Of a stretch of DNA of 64,000 bases, positions 20,422 to 31,354 are shown in pieces (the first letter of the stretch is position 1; every line of letters begins with the position of its first letter). A program made the position numbers and the translations under genes. The stretch lies in contig OX442323.1 in NCBI GenBank assembly GCA_949358305.1, forward strand, positions 5,270,001 through 5,334,000, given 5' to 3'. This stretch comes from Strigamia acuminata. Taxonomy: Eukaryota; Arthropoda; Chilopoda; Geophilomorpha; Linotaeniidae. Under the pieces are notes generated by a model that was not told the origin of the DNA, ran no database searches, and worked only from the letters and a program-made list of their open reading frames with translations.

Positions 20422-22963
20422 TCAATCATCGTCCCTGTCGTCTTTTCCTTTGCCTCTTCTTCCTTTGCCTCTTCCACCGCCTCTTCCACCGCCTCCTCCA
20501 CCTTTTCTTCCTTTTCCTTTGTTCAGCTAAACAGTGGTCACAAAATTTTGTAATAAAATATTAAAATTAAAAATGTAAAAGAACATACTTTTCGATAAAT
20601 ACGTTTGAAACATCCGAAAGCAGTCTGAAAAACAGTTAATGGGTCTACTGAAACTGCACAAACTTTTTATAATAAAACAGTGTTACTTGACATGGCGTGC
20701 ATTCTCTGTACTGCAATGTAATAAAAAATTAATCGAAATTGTCAAATTTTATTTTAAAAAATTAGCATTACCGGTTCCGGTAGTTGTTCTTCACATTTTT
20801 CAACAATTGCTATTGCAATTTCCTTTTTGCCCTATGTATATTGAATTGTGCAAAATTATATTACAGTCTTTAATGGTTGACATTTGATAACATAGCTTAC
20901 TTTTTTGCCTTTAGCAGCTTCGTCTATGCATTTATTGCATTTTTCTTCCTCTTTATAACCAGCACATAAGTATCTAAATGCCTTCAATTTTCTTCCTTCT
21001 TTGTTGTTTCTATTATCATCACCTTCAGCGCATTTACCTTTCTTCTGTTTTATAAAGAAAAATTTTTTATTATAAAATCTTCTACTCTCTAACAAATTAT
21101 TGTTAAAACGTACCTTTTTCCCGCTATTTGTTCCAACATGATGTGGGGTGTTAGTTCTCCACTGATCAGTTCTTCCGTTATTTGCCCCTCCATGATTTGG
21201 TGTGTTAGTTCTCCACTGATCAGTTCTTCCGTTATTTGCCCCTCCATAATTTGGTGCGTTAGTTCTCCACTGATCAGTTCTTCCGTTATTTGCCCCTCCA
21301 TTATGTGGTGCGTTAGTTCTCCACTGATCTGTTCTATCGTTATTTGCCCCTCCACGATGTGGTGTGTTAGTTCTCCACTGATCAGTTCTTCCGTTATTTG
21401 CCCCTCCACGATGTGGTGTGTTAGTTCTCCACTGATCTGTTCTTCCGTTATTTGCCCCTCTACGATGTGGTGTGTTAGTTCTCCACTGATCAGTTCTTCC
21501 GTTATTTGCCCCTCTACGATGTGGTGTGTTAGTTCTCCACTGATCAGTTCTTCCGTTATTTGCCCCTCCACGATGTGGTGTGTTAGTTCTCCACTGATCA
21601 GTTCTTCCGTTATTTGCCCCTCCACGATGTGGTGTGTTAGTTCTCCACTGATCTGTTCTTCCGTTATTTGCCCCTCCACGATGTGGTGTGTTAGTTCTCC
21701 ACTGATCAGTTCTTCCGTTATTTGCCCCTCCACGATGTGGTGTGTTAGTTCTCCACTGATCAGTTCTTCCGTTATTTGCCCCTCCACGATGTGGCGTGTT
21801 AGTTCTCCACTGATCTGTTCTTCCGTTATTTGCCCCTCCACGATGTGGTGTGTTAGTTCTCCACTGATCTGTTCTTCCGTTATTTGCCCCTCCACGATGT
21901 GGTGTGGCAGTTCTCCACTGATCTGTTCTTCCGTTATTTGCCCCTCCACGATGTGGTGTGTTAGTTCTCCACTGATCTGTTCTACCGTTATTTGCCCCTC
22001 CACGATGTGGTGTGTTAGTTCTCCACTGATCAGTTCTTCCATTATTTGGACTTCTTGTAGTACCCCCATTATTTGAACTTCTTGTGGTACCTCCATTATT
22101 TGGACTTCTTGTAGTACCTCCATTATTTGGACTTCGTGTAGTACCTCCATTATTTGAACTTCTTGTGGTACCTGCATTATTTGGACTTCTTGTAGTACCT
22201 CCGTTGTCTCGACCGCCTTGTTTGGAGTCAGATGATTCATCGTCCCTGTCGTCCTTTTCTTTGCCTCTTCCTCCACCGCCTCCTCCATCATTTCCGCCTT
22301 TTTCTTTGTTTAGCTAAACAGTGGCCACAAAATATTGTAACAAAATATTAAAATTAAAAATATACAACGACGTACTTTTCGATAAATTCGTTTGAAACAT
22401 CCAAAAGCAGTCTGAAAAACAGTTAATGGTCTACTGAAACTGCAAAAAAATTTTATAATAAAACAGTGTTACTTGACATGGCGTGCATTCTCTATACTGC
22501 AATGTAATAAAAAATTAGTCGAAATGGTCAAATTTTATTTTAAAAAATTAGTATTACCGGTTCCGGTAGTTGTTCTTCACATTTTTCAACAATTGCTATT
22601 GCAATTTCCTTTTTACCCTATGTATATTGAATTGTGCAAAATTGTATTACAGTCTTTAATGGTTAACATTTGATAACATAGTTTACTTTTTTGCCTTTAG
22701 CAGCTTCGTCTATGCACTTATTGCATTTTTCTTCTTCTTTATAACCAGCACATAAGTATCTAAATTTCTTCAATTTTCTTCCTTCTTTGTTGTTTCTATC
22801 ATCATCACCTTCAGCGCACTTACCTTTCTTCTGTTTTATAAAGAAGAATTTTTTATCATAAAAATCTGCTACTCTCTAACAAATTATTGTAAAAACTTAC
22901 AGCACTTGATAGAGAAACTGTTGTAATTATCAGCAAATACACCAGAAAGTACTTCGGACGCAT
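20422..22963 (-). CDS. Array gene 1: two Cys domains fused through a repeat tail, secreted
   Basis: Exons on the minus strand: 22901-22963 (signal peptide MRPKYFLVYLLIITTVSLSSA), 22687-22830, 22558-22617, 22473-22496, 22376-22411 (first Cys domain, 8 Cys: KGKCAEG, RYLCAGY, EEKCNKC, EKCEEQ, YRECTPCQ, FGCF), 21114-22313 (400-codon tail), then a second set 20901-21044, 20772-20831, 20687-20710, 20589-20624 and final exon 20422-20526 (Gly/Arg/Lys-rich, ending DDRDDD). Every exon is a multiple of three and every intron is phase 0; total 631 residues. The tail has a Gly/Asp-rich start, a few TTRSPNNGG units, then about 17 copies of an 18-residue unit (NNGRTDQWRTNTPHRGGA). The 69-bp intron at 21045-21113 is itself open in frame, so the fusion holds spliced or not. 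Family and function unknown; secreted. Confidence 0.75.
21138..22060. repeat. 54-bp coding tandem repeat, about 17 copies
   Basis: A unit containing GTTAGTTCTCCACTGATCAG recurs every 54 bp. The sense frame on the minus strand encodes an 18-residue unit. Because 54 is divisible by three and the unit lacks stops, other frames on both strands are also open and give the long spurious ORFs seen at 21089-22291 and 21138-22076. Confidence 0.95.
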
Positions 22964-23239
22964 ATTTGCAACGAGTGTGTAGATAAAGATAGTTACATAA
23001 ACTTAAATAGATTTTATTCGCATACAAAATTGTAAAAAAAAAAAAGTTCAAAGCAATAGGTGACGTGAAACTGATATTTTTTTGTTTAGTGCGTGTTTCA
23101 AACCGAATTGAATTGCTATTAAATTCATTCTTTGAAAATCCTGTGAGATTTTCTCTCCTGTATCAATAAAATGTATAGCATGAATATTTACCATTCCTGT
23201 TCATATAACATTGCACAATGGCCATGATCTCTTTATAGT
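22964..23239 (-). promoter_or_regulatory. Array-family promoter block
   Basis: Upstream DNA shared with copies at 27973-28270, 28285-28565 and 30909-31120. It includes a TATA-like TATTTAAG about 45 bp before the start codon, a polypurine/polypyrimidine run, and a conserved segment reading GCACAATGGCCATGATC on the plus strand near 23212. The conservation suggests shared regulation or recent duplication. Confidence 0.45.
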
Positions 23240-24460
23240 TGTGACGATTTTACTTTTAGCTGACTTATTAGCCATTTAAAGAGATAAATCGGTTGAAACA
23301 AGACGTTACTAAACCTAGTAAACCGGATGAAGCCGCTGATTTTGCGGCATCGTCACAACGAACGCTACGGAGACGTATTCGGTCCCGCGGCACAAACAGC
23401 TATTTAATGTGAAGAGTCCTTCACATTTGGTGGGAATATTCTTTGGAATATTCCAGGATCTAATTAATACAAAGTTATTAGTGGAACATAACAATTAATT
23501 GTTATGTTATTATTATTTGGGCGGGGACAGTCACGATGATTGAGAGAACCATTGCGGGAGTTGTTGAGGCTCCATCTGCCAGCATACCTTACGATTACAT
23601 GATCTCGTGATCATGAACCGGGTAATTAATTATCAGTGTCAGTGAATGGATTTACCAATGTCCAGGTATTTATTTAACGCAATGTCTTCACGGATATTGC
23701 TCACGGGCTACCAACCCGGCGTGTATGCCTGTAAATTGGCCCTTTACCGACCTTTAACGTACGGAAGGACCAATGCAAGCAAGAGATCCCTGAGAATATG
23801 GTTGTCCATATTTGTTTCGTCTTCGGGTTCGACTTCCCTGGCAGAGCGTCTAACCTACGACCACGGAATCGCATTGACAGATGCGACTGTTACCGATCAT
23901 AAGATGGGTATTTGTTTAACGGGTTAATCATCCCGTGCATGGATGATTTACTATGCCACCGTACAGAATCTCGCTATCCTATAAGATAGCAAGCTAAAGC
24001 TACGGGGCCATTTCATGTATTTAACATGCTTATTACCGAAGTTAGCCTTCCCGGATGGGCCTTACAACAAGCAATAACCAGATAGTAATAATACATATCA
24101 GTTGAGAGCTGAGGTGGCTTGATGTGTCGATAGAGAAAGTGAGATCAAACGATAACAACAATGCAATATAGAGAATATTCATTCAAGCCAAGGGGGTTAT
24201 CTGGTGAGAAACCAGAGCTTATATAGTTCTTGAGAACAGTGAGATTGGCGATAGCCAATCAGATGTCAGAATCCATGGATTCGTGGGTCACTTTAGTCCC
24301 GACCTAGTAGTGAAAGGTAACTAAAACGTGGTATTGATTCGACAGAAACAATAAATCAAGTAAATAATACTCAATAATGCTTAATAAAATATCTTATATT
24401 TTATTCCCATTGTTATAACAAGTATTTATTATAACTATTAACTCTCTCGAGTTTAAACTG
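23240..24460. other. Unassigned insertion-like block, GC-richer than flanks
   Basis: It interrupts the promoter block on the left and truncates the pseudogene at 24505-24886 on the right. No coding capacity (the 93-residue ORF at 23646-23927 has no recognisable motif). AATAAA words near the right end and the abrupt composition change would fit a solo LTR or a non-autonomous transposon, but I could not find clear termini. Confidence 0.4.
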
Positions 24461-24504
24461 CGCGCGAAAATCAATAAAATAATTCATTGACGGAAATCTG
24501 TTAC

Positions 24505-24886
24505 TGATATATCTTGTGTAGCTTCTTCTAAGCATTCGATGCATTTTTCTTCATCTTCGTATCCAGCGCACAGACTTTTGAATTCCTTCAAATCATAGAA
24601 TGGGTTGGTGCGTTGTTCGATTTTTCCAGGTTTGGAGAAACAATTCTGTGCATGCATTTCCAATATTTTATTCCCAAAAAAGCTTTTTATTCAGCTTTTC
24701 CCAGTCTTCTACTCGTAGTAGTACATCACACCCCACCGCGGAAGCAAATATGGGCCGCATAAACAACTATAAACAAAAACTTAAATGAAATCTTACCTCA
24801 GTTGAAACAGAAAGAATAGGAATAATCAATAAAAGCAGAAAAGTGTATTTCAACTCAATCTTGACCACGTTAAACGTTCCGGCCAT
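24505..24886 (-). pseudogene. 5' fragment of an array gene (copy of array gene 4)
   Basis: Copies of the first two exons of the gene at 32576-33829: 24797-24886 (the usual ATG is ATT, with an upstream in-frame ATG) and about 24505-24630 (NPFYDLKEFKSLCAGYEDEEKC). The exon 2 splice acceptor CAG has become CCTG, an insertion separates the exons, and exons 3-6 are missing. Homology to the functional copy continues upstream to about 25175. Confidence 0.75.
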
Positions 24887-25182
24887 GCAATGAAGTGCGG
24901 CGTGCAATTCGTACAGATTACAATACAATCTCAATTTGTTTACAATTTATTTACACGTGATTACGACCAGCATTGTATTTTTCTCCGATTTTTCCTGCCA
25001 ACATTGTGCTGCCACCAAGTACCAGATTTTACAATTCCACCGATCCAGCTTCTACGCAAAACGCGCATCAAATAAAATAATATGCAATTTTTAAAATTTA
25101 AATTTTGACGTGTTATTTCCTTTTATTATACATAAAAAATTTAAAAAAAAAACTAAGAATACATTACGAAATATCAAAGCCA

Positions 25183-25608
25183 ATAACGAAATTGTACCCA
25201 ATATCGCTGTATCCTTGAATTAAACTCGAAAATATTAAACTCACATTTATTTACGGGATTTTTTTTGACAGTTTTTACACACACCTAATGTCGTGACATG
25301 ATACTCTTGAATATTTCTTATATGCTCTTTGCAAGACGTTCTGTCCAAACACGTTCCAGTCACGGTGTGAATATAAAATATTTTGTCCGGGATTTCCTGG
25401 CTGGGGCTTTCCCCGTTTGGATACGGCGATCCCCAATTGTCTCGGGATATTAGTGGAGTTTAGAACATTCTACGACCATAAATTTCAGTGTTTTTGTTAG
25501 AAAAAGATTTAAATGTTTAAAATAAAGTGGAATTCTCACCTTGTTGCGCGTTTCCAATCCAGAAATAAAAGTCGATAATGCGATTAAACAAACAAGAAGT
25601 GATGTCAT
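25183..25608 (-). pseudogene. Truncated PGRP copy
   Basis: Close to the gene at 18284-19006 over exon 1, exon 2 and the first 10-11 codons of exon 3 (GYSDIGYNFVI), then broken. Two extra bases in the signal-peptide exon shift the frame (STYFW becomes STFISG). The promoter segment with the TATA and kappaB-like sites is replaced by an (AATC)n run near 25624-25650. Not functional. Confidence 0.88.
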
Positions 25609-25840
25609 CGTTAATTCTCCCGTCGAATCAATCAATCAATCAATCAATCAATCACGTGGTTTAACAAGAAATTGCCTTCTGCGAAGGATAGTAGTTTGAA
25701 AGAAAAAACGAGACTTTTTGCTTTGATAATCCATAATTTTATTTTGTAATTATAATATTATATTCTTTAATCGTCATCATGAGGTTGGTAAATGAGCCCA
25801 TGTCTGGGATATCACGTACCGCATCTACAAGTTATGTTGA

Positions 25841-27972
25841 CTACCTAGTTGTCCCTCCTTTGTGTGGCGTGTTAGTTCTCCACTGATCAGTTCTTCCATT
25901 ATTTGGACTTCTTGTAGTACCTCCATTATTTAGATTTCTTGTAGTACCCGTACCTCCATTATTTGGACTTCTTGTAGTACCTCCATTATTTAGATTTCTT
26001 GTAGTACCCGTACCTCCATTATTTGGACTTCTTGTAGTACCTCCATTATTTAGATTTCTTGTAGTACCCGTACCTCCATTATTTGGACTTCGTGTTGTTC
26101 CTCCATTATTTGGATTTCTTGTGGTACCTGCATTATTTAGATTTCTTGTAGTACCTCCATTATTTGGACTTCTTGTAGTACCTGCATTATTTGGATTTCT
26201 TGTAGTACCTCCATTATTTGGACTTTGTGTAGTACCTCCATTATTTAGATTTCTTGTAGTACCGGTACCTCCATTATTTGGACTTCGTGTAGTACCTCCA
26301 TTATTTGGATTTTTTGTAGTACCTCCATTATTTGAACTTCTTGTGGTACCTCCATTATTTGGATTTCTTGTAGTACCTTCATTATTTGAACTTCTTGTGG
26401 TACCTCCATTATTTGGATTTCTTGTAGTACTTCCATTATTTGAACTTCTTGTGGTACCTGCATTATTTGGACTTCTTGTGGTACCTCCATTATTTGAACT
26501 TCTTGTGGTACCTGCATTATTTGGACTTCTTGTGGTACCTGCATTATTTGGACTTCTTGTGGTACTTTCAGTATTTGGATATCTTGTAGTAGTTCCATTA
26601 TTTGGACTTCGTGTAGTATTTCTATTGTGGGTCATGTTAGCTCTCCTTTCATTAGTTGTTTCATTATTTGGACTTCTAGTAGTATTTCTAGTGTGGGGCT
26701 TGTTAGTGCTCGACTGACCAGTTCTCCCATGTTGTGCACCTCTTGAACCGTTTGTCCCAACATTCGTTCGGCTGTTTTGTGGGTGTCCGATTCCAACCAT
26801 TCCAATGCCTTTCCCCCCACCGCCTATTCCCCCACCACCTATTTGTCCAGCGCCTCTTCCTCCAGCATTTCCTATTCCCCCACTACCTACTTGTCCAGCG
26901 CCTCTTCCTCCAGCATTTCCTATTCCCCCACTACCTATTTGTCCAGCGCCTCTTCTTCCAGCATTTCCTATTCCCCCACCACCTATTTGTCCAGCGCCTC
27001 TTCCTCCACCATTTCCTATTCCCCCACCACCTATTTGTCCAGCGCCTGTTTTTCCTCCATCGCCTGTTTCCCCTCCACTGCCTGTTTTTCCTCCACCGCC
27101 TGTGCTTCCTGCACTGCCTGGTCTTCCTCCACCGCCTGTTTCCCTTCCACTGCCTGGTCTTCCTCCACCGCCTGTTCCCCCTCCACTGCCTGTTCTTCCT
27201 CCACCGCCTGTTTTTCCTCCACCGCCTGTTCTTCCTCCACCGCCTGTTCTTCCTCCACCGCCTGTTCTTCCTCCACCACCTCTTCTTCCTCCGCCTCCTC
27301 TTCCTCCGCCTCCTCTTCTGCCTCTTATATTGTTCAGCTAAAACAGTGGTCACCACATATTGTAACAAAATATTAAAATCAAAAGTATAAAATGCCTTAC
27401 TTTTCGATAGATTCGTTTGAAACATCCAAAAGCAGTCTGAAAAGTAGTTTATGTTTACTTAAGCTGCATAAATTTTAACCGGTATAATAAAACTGTGTTA
27501 CCTGGTCTGGCGTGCATTCTCTGTACTGTAAAATAGTTTAAGATTAGTCAAAATTGTGACATTTTATTTTAAAAAATTAGCATTACCGGTTCTGGTATTA
27601 GCTCTTTACATTTGTTAGCAATTGCTATTGCAATTTTCTTCTTAGTCTGTATTAAATTGTGAAAAATTGTATTACAATCTTCAATGGTTAACTTTTGACA
27701 ACATATTTACTTTTTGTCCTGTAAAAGCTTTGTCTACGCATTTATTGCATTTTTTCTCCTCTTTATAACCATCACACAAATTGCTGAATTTCTTCAATTT
27801 GTTTACATCATAATCCTCGCCTTCAGCATATTCATCTTGTTTCTGTTTGAAAAATGACAAATTTTGATCATAAAAATCTCTTACTCTGTAAATTATTGTA
27901 AAAACTTACAGCAGTTGCTTGAGAAGTTGTTGTAATTATCAGCAAACACACCAGAACGTACTTCGGACACAT
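25841..27972 (-). CDS. Array gene 2: secreted Cys-domain protein with Gly-rich and Asn/Thr-rich tail
   Basis: Exons 27910-27972, 27711-27842, 27587-27646, 27502-27525, 27401-27436 and 25841-27337, all phase 0 and multiples of three, give 603 residues. The signal peptide is MCPKYVLVCLLIITTTSQATA. The Cys domain has lost two Cys seen in genes 1 and 3: KGKC is DEY and YRECTPCQ is YRECTPDQ. The 499-codon last exon runs through three zones in one frame: GGGGRTG-type repeats, then AGQIGGGGIGNAGGRG repeats, then some 30 units of TTRSPNNGG, ending PHKGGTTR. Silk- or adhesive-like composition, but no recognised family. Secreted; function unknown. Confidence 0.75.
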
Positions 27973-28270
27973 ATTTGCAACGAGTGTGTAGATAAAGGTA
28001 GTTACATCAACTTAAATAAATTTTATTTGCATTCTAAAAAGCAAAAAAAAAAATGGAAAGCAATATGATTACGTAAAACTAAAATTTTGTCTCGTGCGTG
28101 TTTCAAACTGAATTGAATTGTGGGGTTAACTCAAACAACTCCGTTCTTGGAAAATTTTGTGAACTTTTTCTCCTATCAATGAATTGCATTGCGTAAACAG
28201 TTATTATCGTTTCTATTCAAGTAATATTGCATGAAAAACCACACGAGAACAGAATGACCGTGATCCCTTT
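27973..28270 (-). promoter_or_regulatory. Promoter block of array gene 2
   Basis: Similar to the block upstream of array gene 1, with TTATTTAAG about 45 bp before the start codon. Confidence 0.45.
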
Positions 28271-28274
28271 GTAG

Positions 28275-28565
28275 TGTACTTCGGATGCATATTTGCAACG
28301 AACGTCTACATAGAGGAAGTTACACAAACTTGAATAGATTTTATTCGCGTACAAAATTGTAAAAAAATAAATAAATAAATAATAAGTTCAAAGCAATCGG
28401 TGACGTAGAACTGATATTTTGTTTAGTGTGTTTCAAACCGAATTGAATTGCCATTAACTCCATTCTTCGAAAATGCTGTGAGATTTTTTCTTTTATATCA
28501 ATGAAATGTATTGCATGAATATTTACCATTCCTGTTCCAAAAACATTGCACAATGGCCATGATCA
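28275..28565 (-). pseudogene. Orphan promoter block with five start codons of an array gene
   Basis: A second promoter block, followed by ATG and only the codons for MHPKY before it runs into the promoter of array gene 2. It marks a deleted array member. Confidence 0.65.
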
Positions 28566-28589
28566 CTCTGTATAATGTCAAGAAATAAA

Positions 28590-28860
28590 TAAATAAACAA
28601 ATTATAAATAATAAAAACGTTTATTGAAACTAACACAAATGCAAACTATTCAATCTAATCATCGCATTGTATATTTGCCTTATTTCCCTTTAGTATTATA
28701 TTCGTCGTCTTCCAGCTTTGTAGGAGAGCGATTTGTTCCACTTTGAGGTTTTTCACTTGTTCCTTCGCTGCTGTGTCGACTCTGTGATTCATTCGTTTCA
28801 ATGTCATGGGCCCCTGTTATGTCGTGGTCCCGTGTTGTGTCACATGACTTTTATTTATAC
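28590..28860 (-). pseudogene. 3' tail remnant of an array gene-4-like copy
   Basis: Matches the last-exon end of the gene at 32576-33829 (the part encoding SPTTLVDDEYNTKGN) with disruptions, then dissolves into a TTTATT-rich run. No other exons. Confidence 0.65.
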
Positions 28861-29131
28861 TTTTCTTTATTTTATTTTCTTTATTTTCTTTTTGCTTTTT
28901 ATTTATTTATTTGTTTTTGTTAAATTAAATTGATTATTTATTTTTATTTATTTAATAATTTACAACAAACTCTCTTTTTTTGTTTAACAATATAAACTGA
29001 GTTTGCTTACAATTTATTTAGAAATGATCACGACCAATATTTTGTAATTACAATATCATTTGGTTTAATTATCAATATATCGTGTGTAAATCCGTCAATG
29101 ACTATGGCTACCCAACCACCTGCAATATTGA

Positions 29132-30908
29132 CTAGTTGTGAGTAGTTTGTGGGAAGGTAGCTCTGTATCCGTCAGTTCTTCCATTGTAGCTACCTGAAGT
29201 GTGTCTCCAATTATCAGTTCTACCATAGTTTGGACTTCTTGAAGGGCGTCTCCAATCATCAGTTCGTCCATTGAAACCACCTGAAGTTTGTCTCAAATCA
29301 TCAGTTCTACCATAATTTGGACTTCTTGAAGTGGGTCCCCAATTATCAGTTCTACCATAATTTGGACTTCTTGAAGTGGGTCCCCAATTATCAGTTCTAC
29401 CATAATTTGGACTTCTTGAAGTGGGTCCCCAATTATCAGTTCTACCATAGTTTGGACTTGAAGTGTGTCTCCAATCATCAGTTCTTCCATTGTAACCATT
29501 TGAAGTATGTCTCCAATCATCAGTTCTTCCATTGTAACCATCTGAAGTGTGTCTCCAATCATCAGTTCTTCCATTGTAACCACCTGAAGTGTGTATGCAA
29601 TCATCAGTTCTCCCATAATTTGGACTTCTTGAAGTGGGTCCCCAATTATCAGTTCTCCCATAATTTGGACTTCTTGAAGTGGGTCCCCAATTATCAGTTC
29701 TACCATAATTTGGACTTCTTGAAGTGGGTCCCCAATTATCAGTTCTACCATAGTTTGGACTTGAAGTGTGTCTCCAATCATCAGTTTTTCCATTGTAACC
29801 ATCTGAAGTGTGTCTCCAATCATCAGTTCTTCCATTGTAACCGTCTGAAGTTTGTCTCCAATCAGCAGAACTACCATAATTTGGACTTCTTGAAGTTCTC
29901 CAATCACCAGAACTACCATAATTTGGACTTCTTGAAGTTCTCCAATCACCAGAACTACCATAATTTGGACTTCTTGAAGTTCTCCAATCACCAGAACTAC
30001 CATAATTTGGACTTCTTGAAGTTCTCCAATCACCAGAACTACCATAATTTGGATTTGTTGAAGTTTTCCAATCACCAGAACTACCGTAATTTGGACTTCT
30101 TGAACTGTCTCTCCAATCGCTGGTTCTGCCGGTTTGTGAACCTTTACTTCCACCCTTTTCGTTGTCTGGAGAGTCAGATGATTCATCGTCCCTGTCGTCG
30201 TTTCCTTTGCCTCTTCCTCCACCACCTCCTCCACCTTTTCTGCCTTGTTCTTTGTTCAGCTAAACAGTGGCCACAAAATATTGTAACAAAATATTAAAAT
30301 TAAAAATATAAAACGACATACTTTTCGATAAATTCGTTTGAAACATCCGAAAGCAGTCTGAAAAACAGTTAATGTCTACTAAAACTGCACAAATACTATA
30401 TAATAAAACAGTGTTACTTGACATGGCGTGCATTCTCTGTACTGCAATGTAATAAAAAATTAGTCGAAATTGTCAAATTTTATTTAAAAAAATTAGCATT
30501 ACCGGTTCCGGTAGTTGTTTTTCACATTTTTCAACAATTGCTATTGCAATTTCCTTTTTACCCTATGTATATTGAATTGTGCAAAATTGTATTACAGTCT
30601 TTAATGGTTAGCATTTGATAACGTAGCTTACTTTTTTGCCTTCAGCAGCTTCGTCTATGCACTTATTGCATTTTTCTTCCTCTTTATAACCAGTACATAA
30701 GTATCTAAATTTCTTCAATTTTCTTCCTTCTTTGTTGTTTCTATCATCATCGCCTTCAGCGCACTTACCTTTCTTCTGTTTTGAAAAGAAGAATTTTTTA
30801 TCATAAAAATCCTCTACTCTCTAACAAATTATTGTAAATACTTACAGCAGTTGATAGAGAAACTGTTATAATTATCAACAAGCACACCAAAATGTACTTC
30901 GGACGCAT
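29132..30908 (-). CDS. Array gene 3: secreted Cys-domain protein with Trp-containing repeat tail
   Basis: Exons 30846-30908, 30632-30775, 30503-30562, 30418-30441, 30322-30357 and 29132-30259, all phase 0, give 484 residues. The signal peptide is MRPKYILVCLLIIITVSLSTA. The Cys domain is almost identical to gene 1 (KGKCAEG, LCTGY, EEKCNKC, EKCEKQ, YRECTPCQ, FGCF). The 376-codon tail has a Gly/Asp-rich head (GGGGGGGRGKGNDDRDDESSDS), then SPNYGSSGDWRTSR units, then alternating GRTDNWGPTSRSPNY and GRTDDWRHTSDGYN units, ending RATFPQTTHN. The real frame lacks internal Met; the long ORFs in other frames (29293-30297) are repeat shadows. Function unknown. Confidence 0.75.
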
Positions 30909-31120
30909 ATTTGCAACGAATGGCTACATAGAGGAAGTTACACAAACTTGAATAGATTTCATTCGCATACGTAATTGTAAAAAAAAAAAAGTTCAAAGCA
31001 ATGTGACGTAAAACTGATATTTTGTTTAGTGCATGTTTCAAACCGAATTGAATTGTCAATAACTCCATTCTTTGAAAATCCTGTAAATTTTTTCTTCTGT
31101 ATTGCATAAATATTTCGGAA
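30909..31120 (-). promoter_or_regulatory. Promoter block of array gene 3
   Basis: The same conserved upstream segment as the other array genes, truncated at about 31120. Confidence 0.4.
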
Positions 31121-31354
31121 AAGCTGTTTTCACCGATATCGGTGAAAATAGCCACTCCAGTTTTGACCGTGAAAAAGAAGAAAATGGCGATCGAGTCGTT
31201 TTGGAGTTTCTTGATCGACGGTGGCAGCTCAGTCAATGGATATGAATTAATTTCAGAACAAAATTCCATTCTATACATTGTAAGGGTTTACTTTAGAATA
31301 TGGCCCGCTTCAGAATGGGCCCAAAATTTGGTTACTTACCAAATAAAGCCTCCT

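Noticed and set aside
26121-27425. Several plus- and minus-strand ORFs rich in Pro, Leu or Arg over array gene 2
   Set aside because: Shadows of the Gly-rich and TTRSPNNGG repeats; none has splice structure or a sensible start.
29293-30297. Long ORFs on both strands over the tail of array gene 3
   Set aside because: They are alternative frames of the tandem repeat. The frame that splices to the Cys exons (GRTDNW, SPNYG) is a different one.
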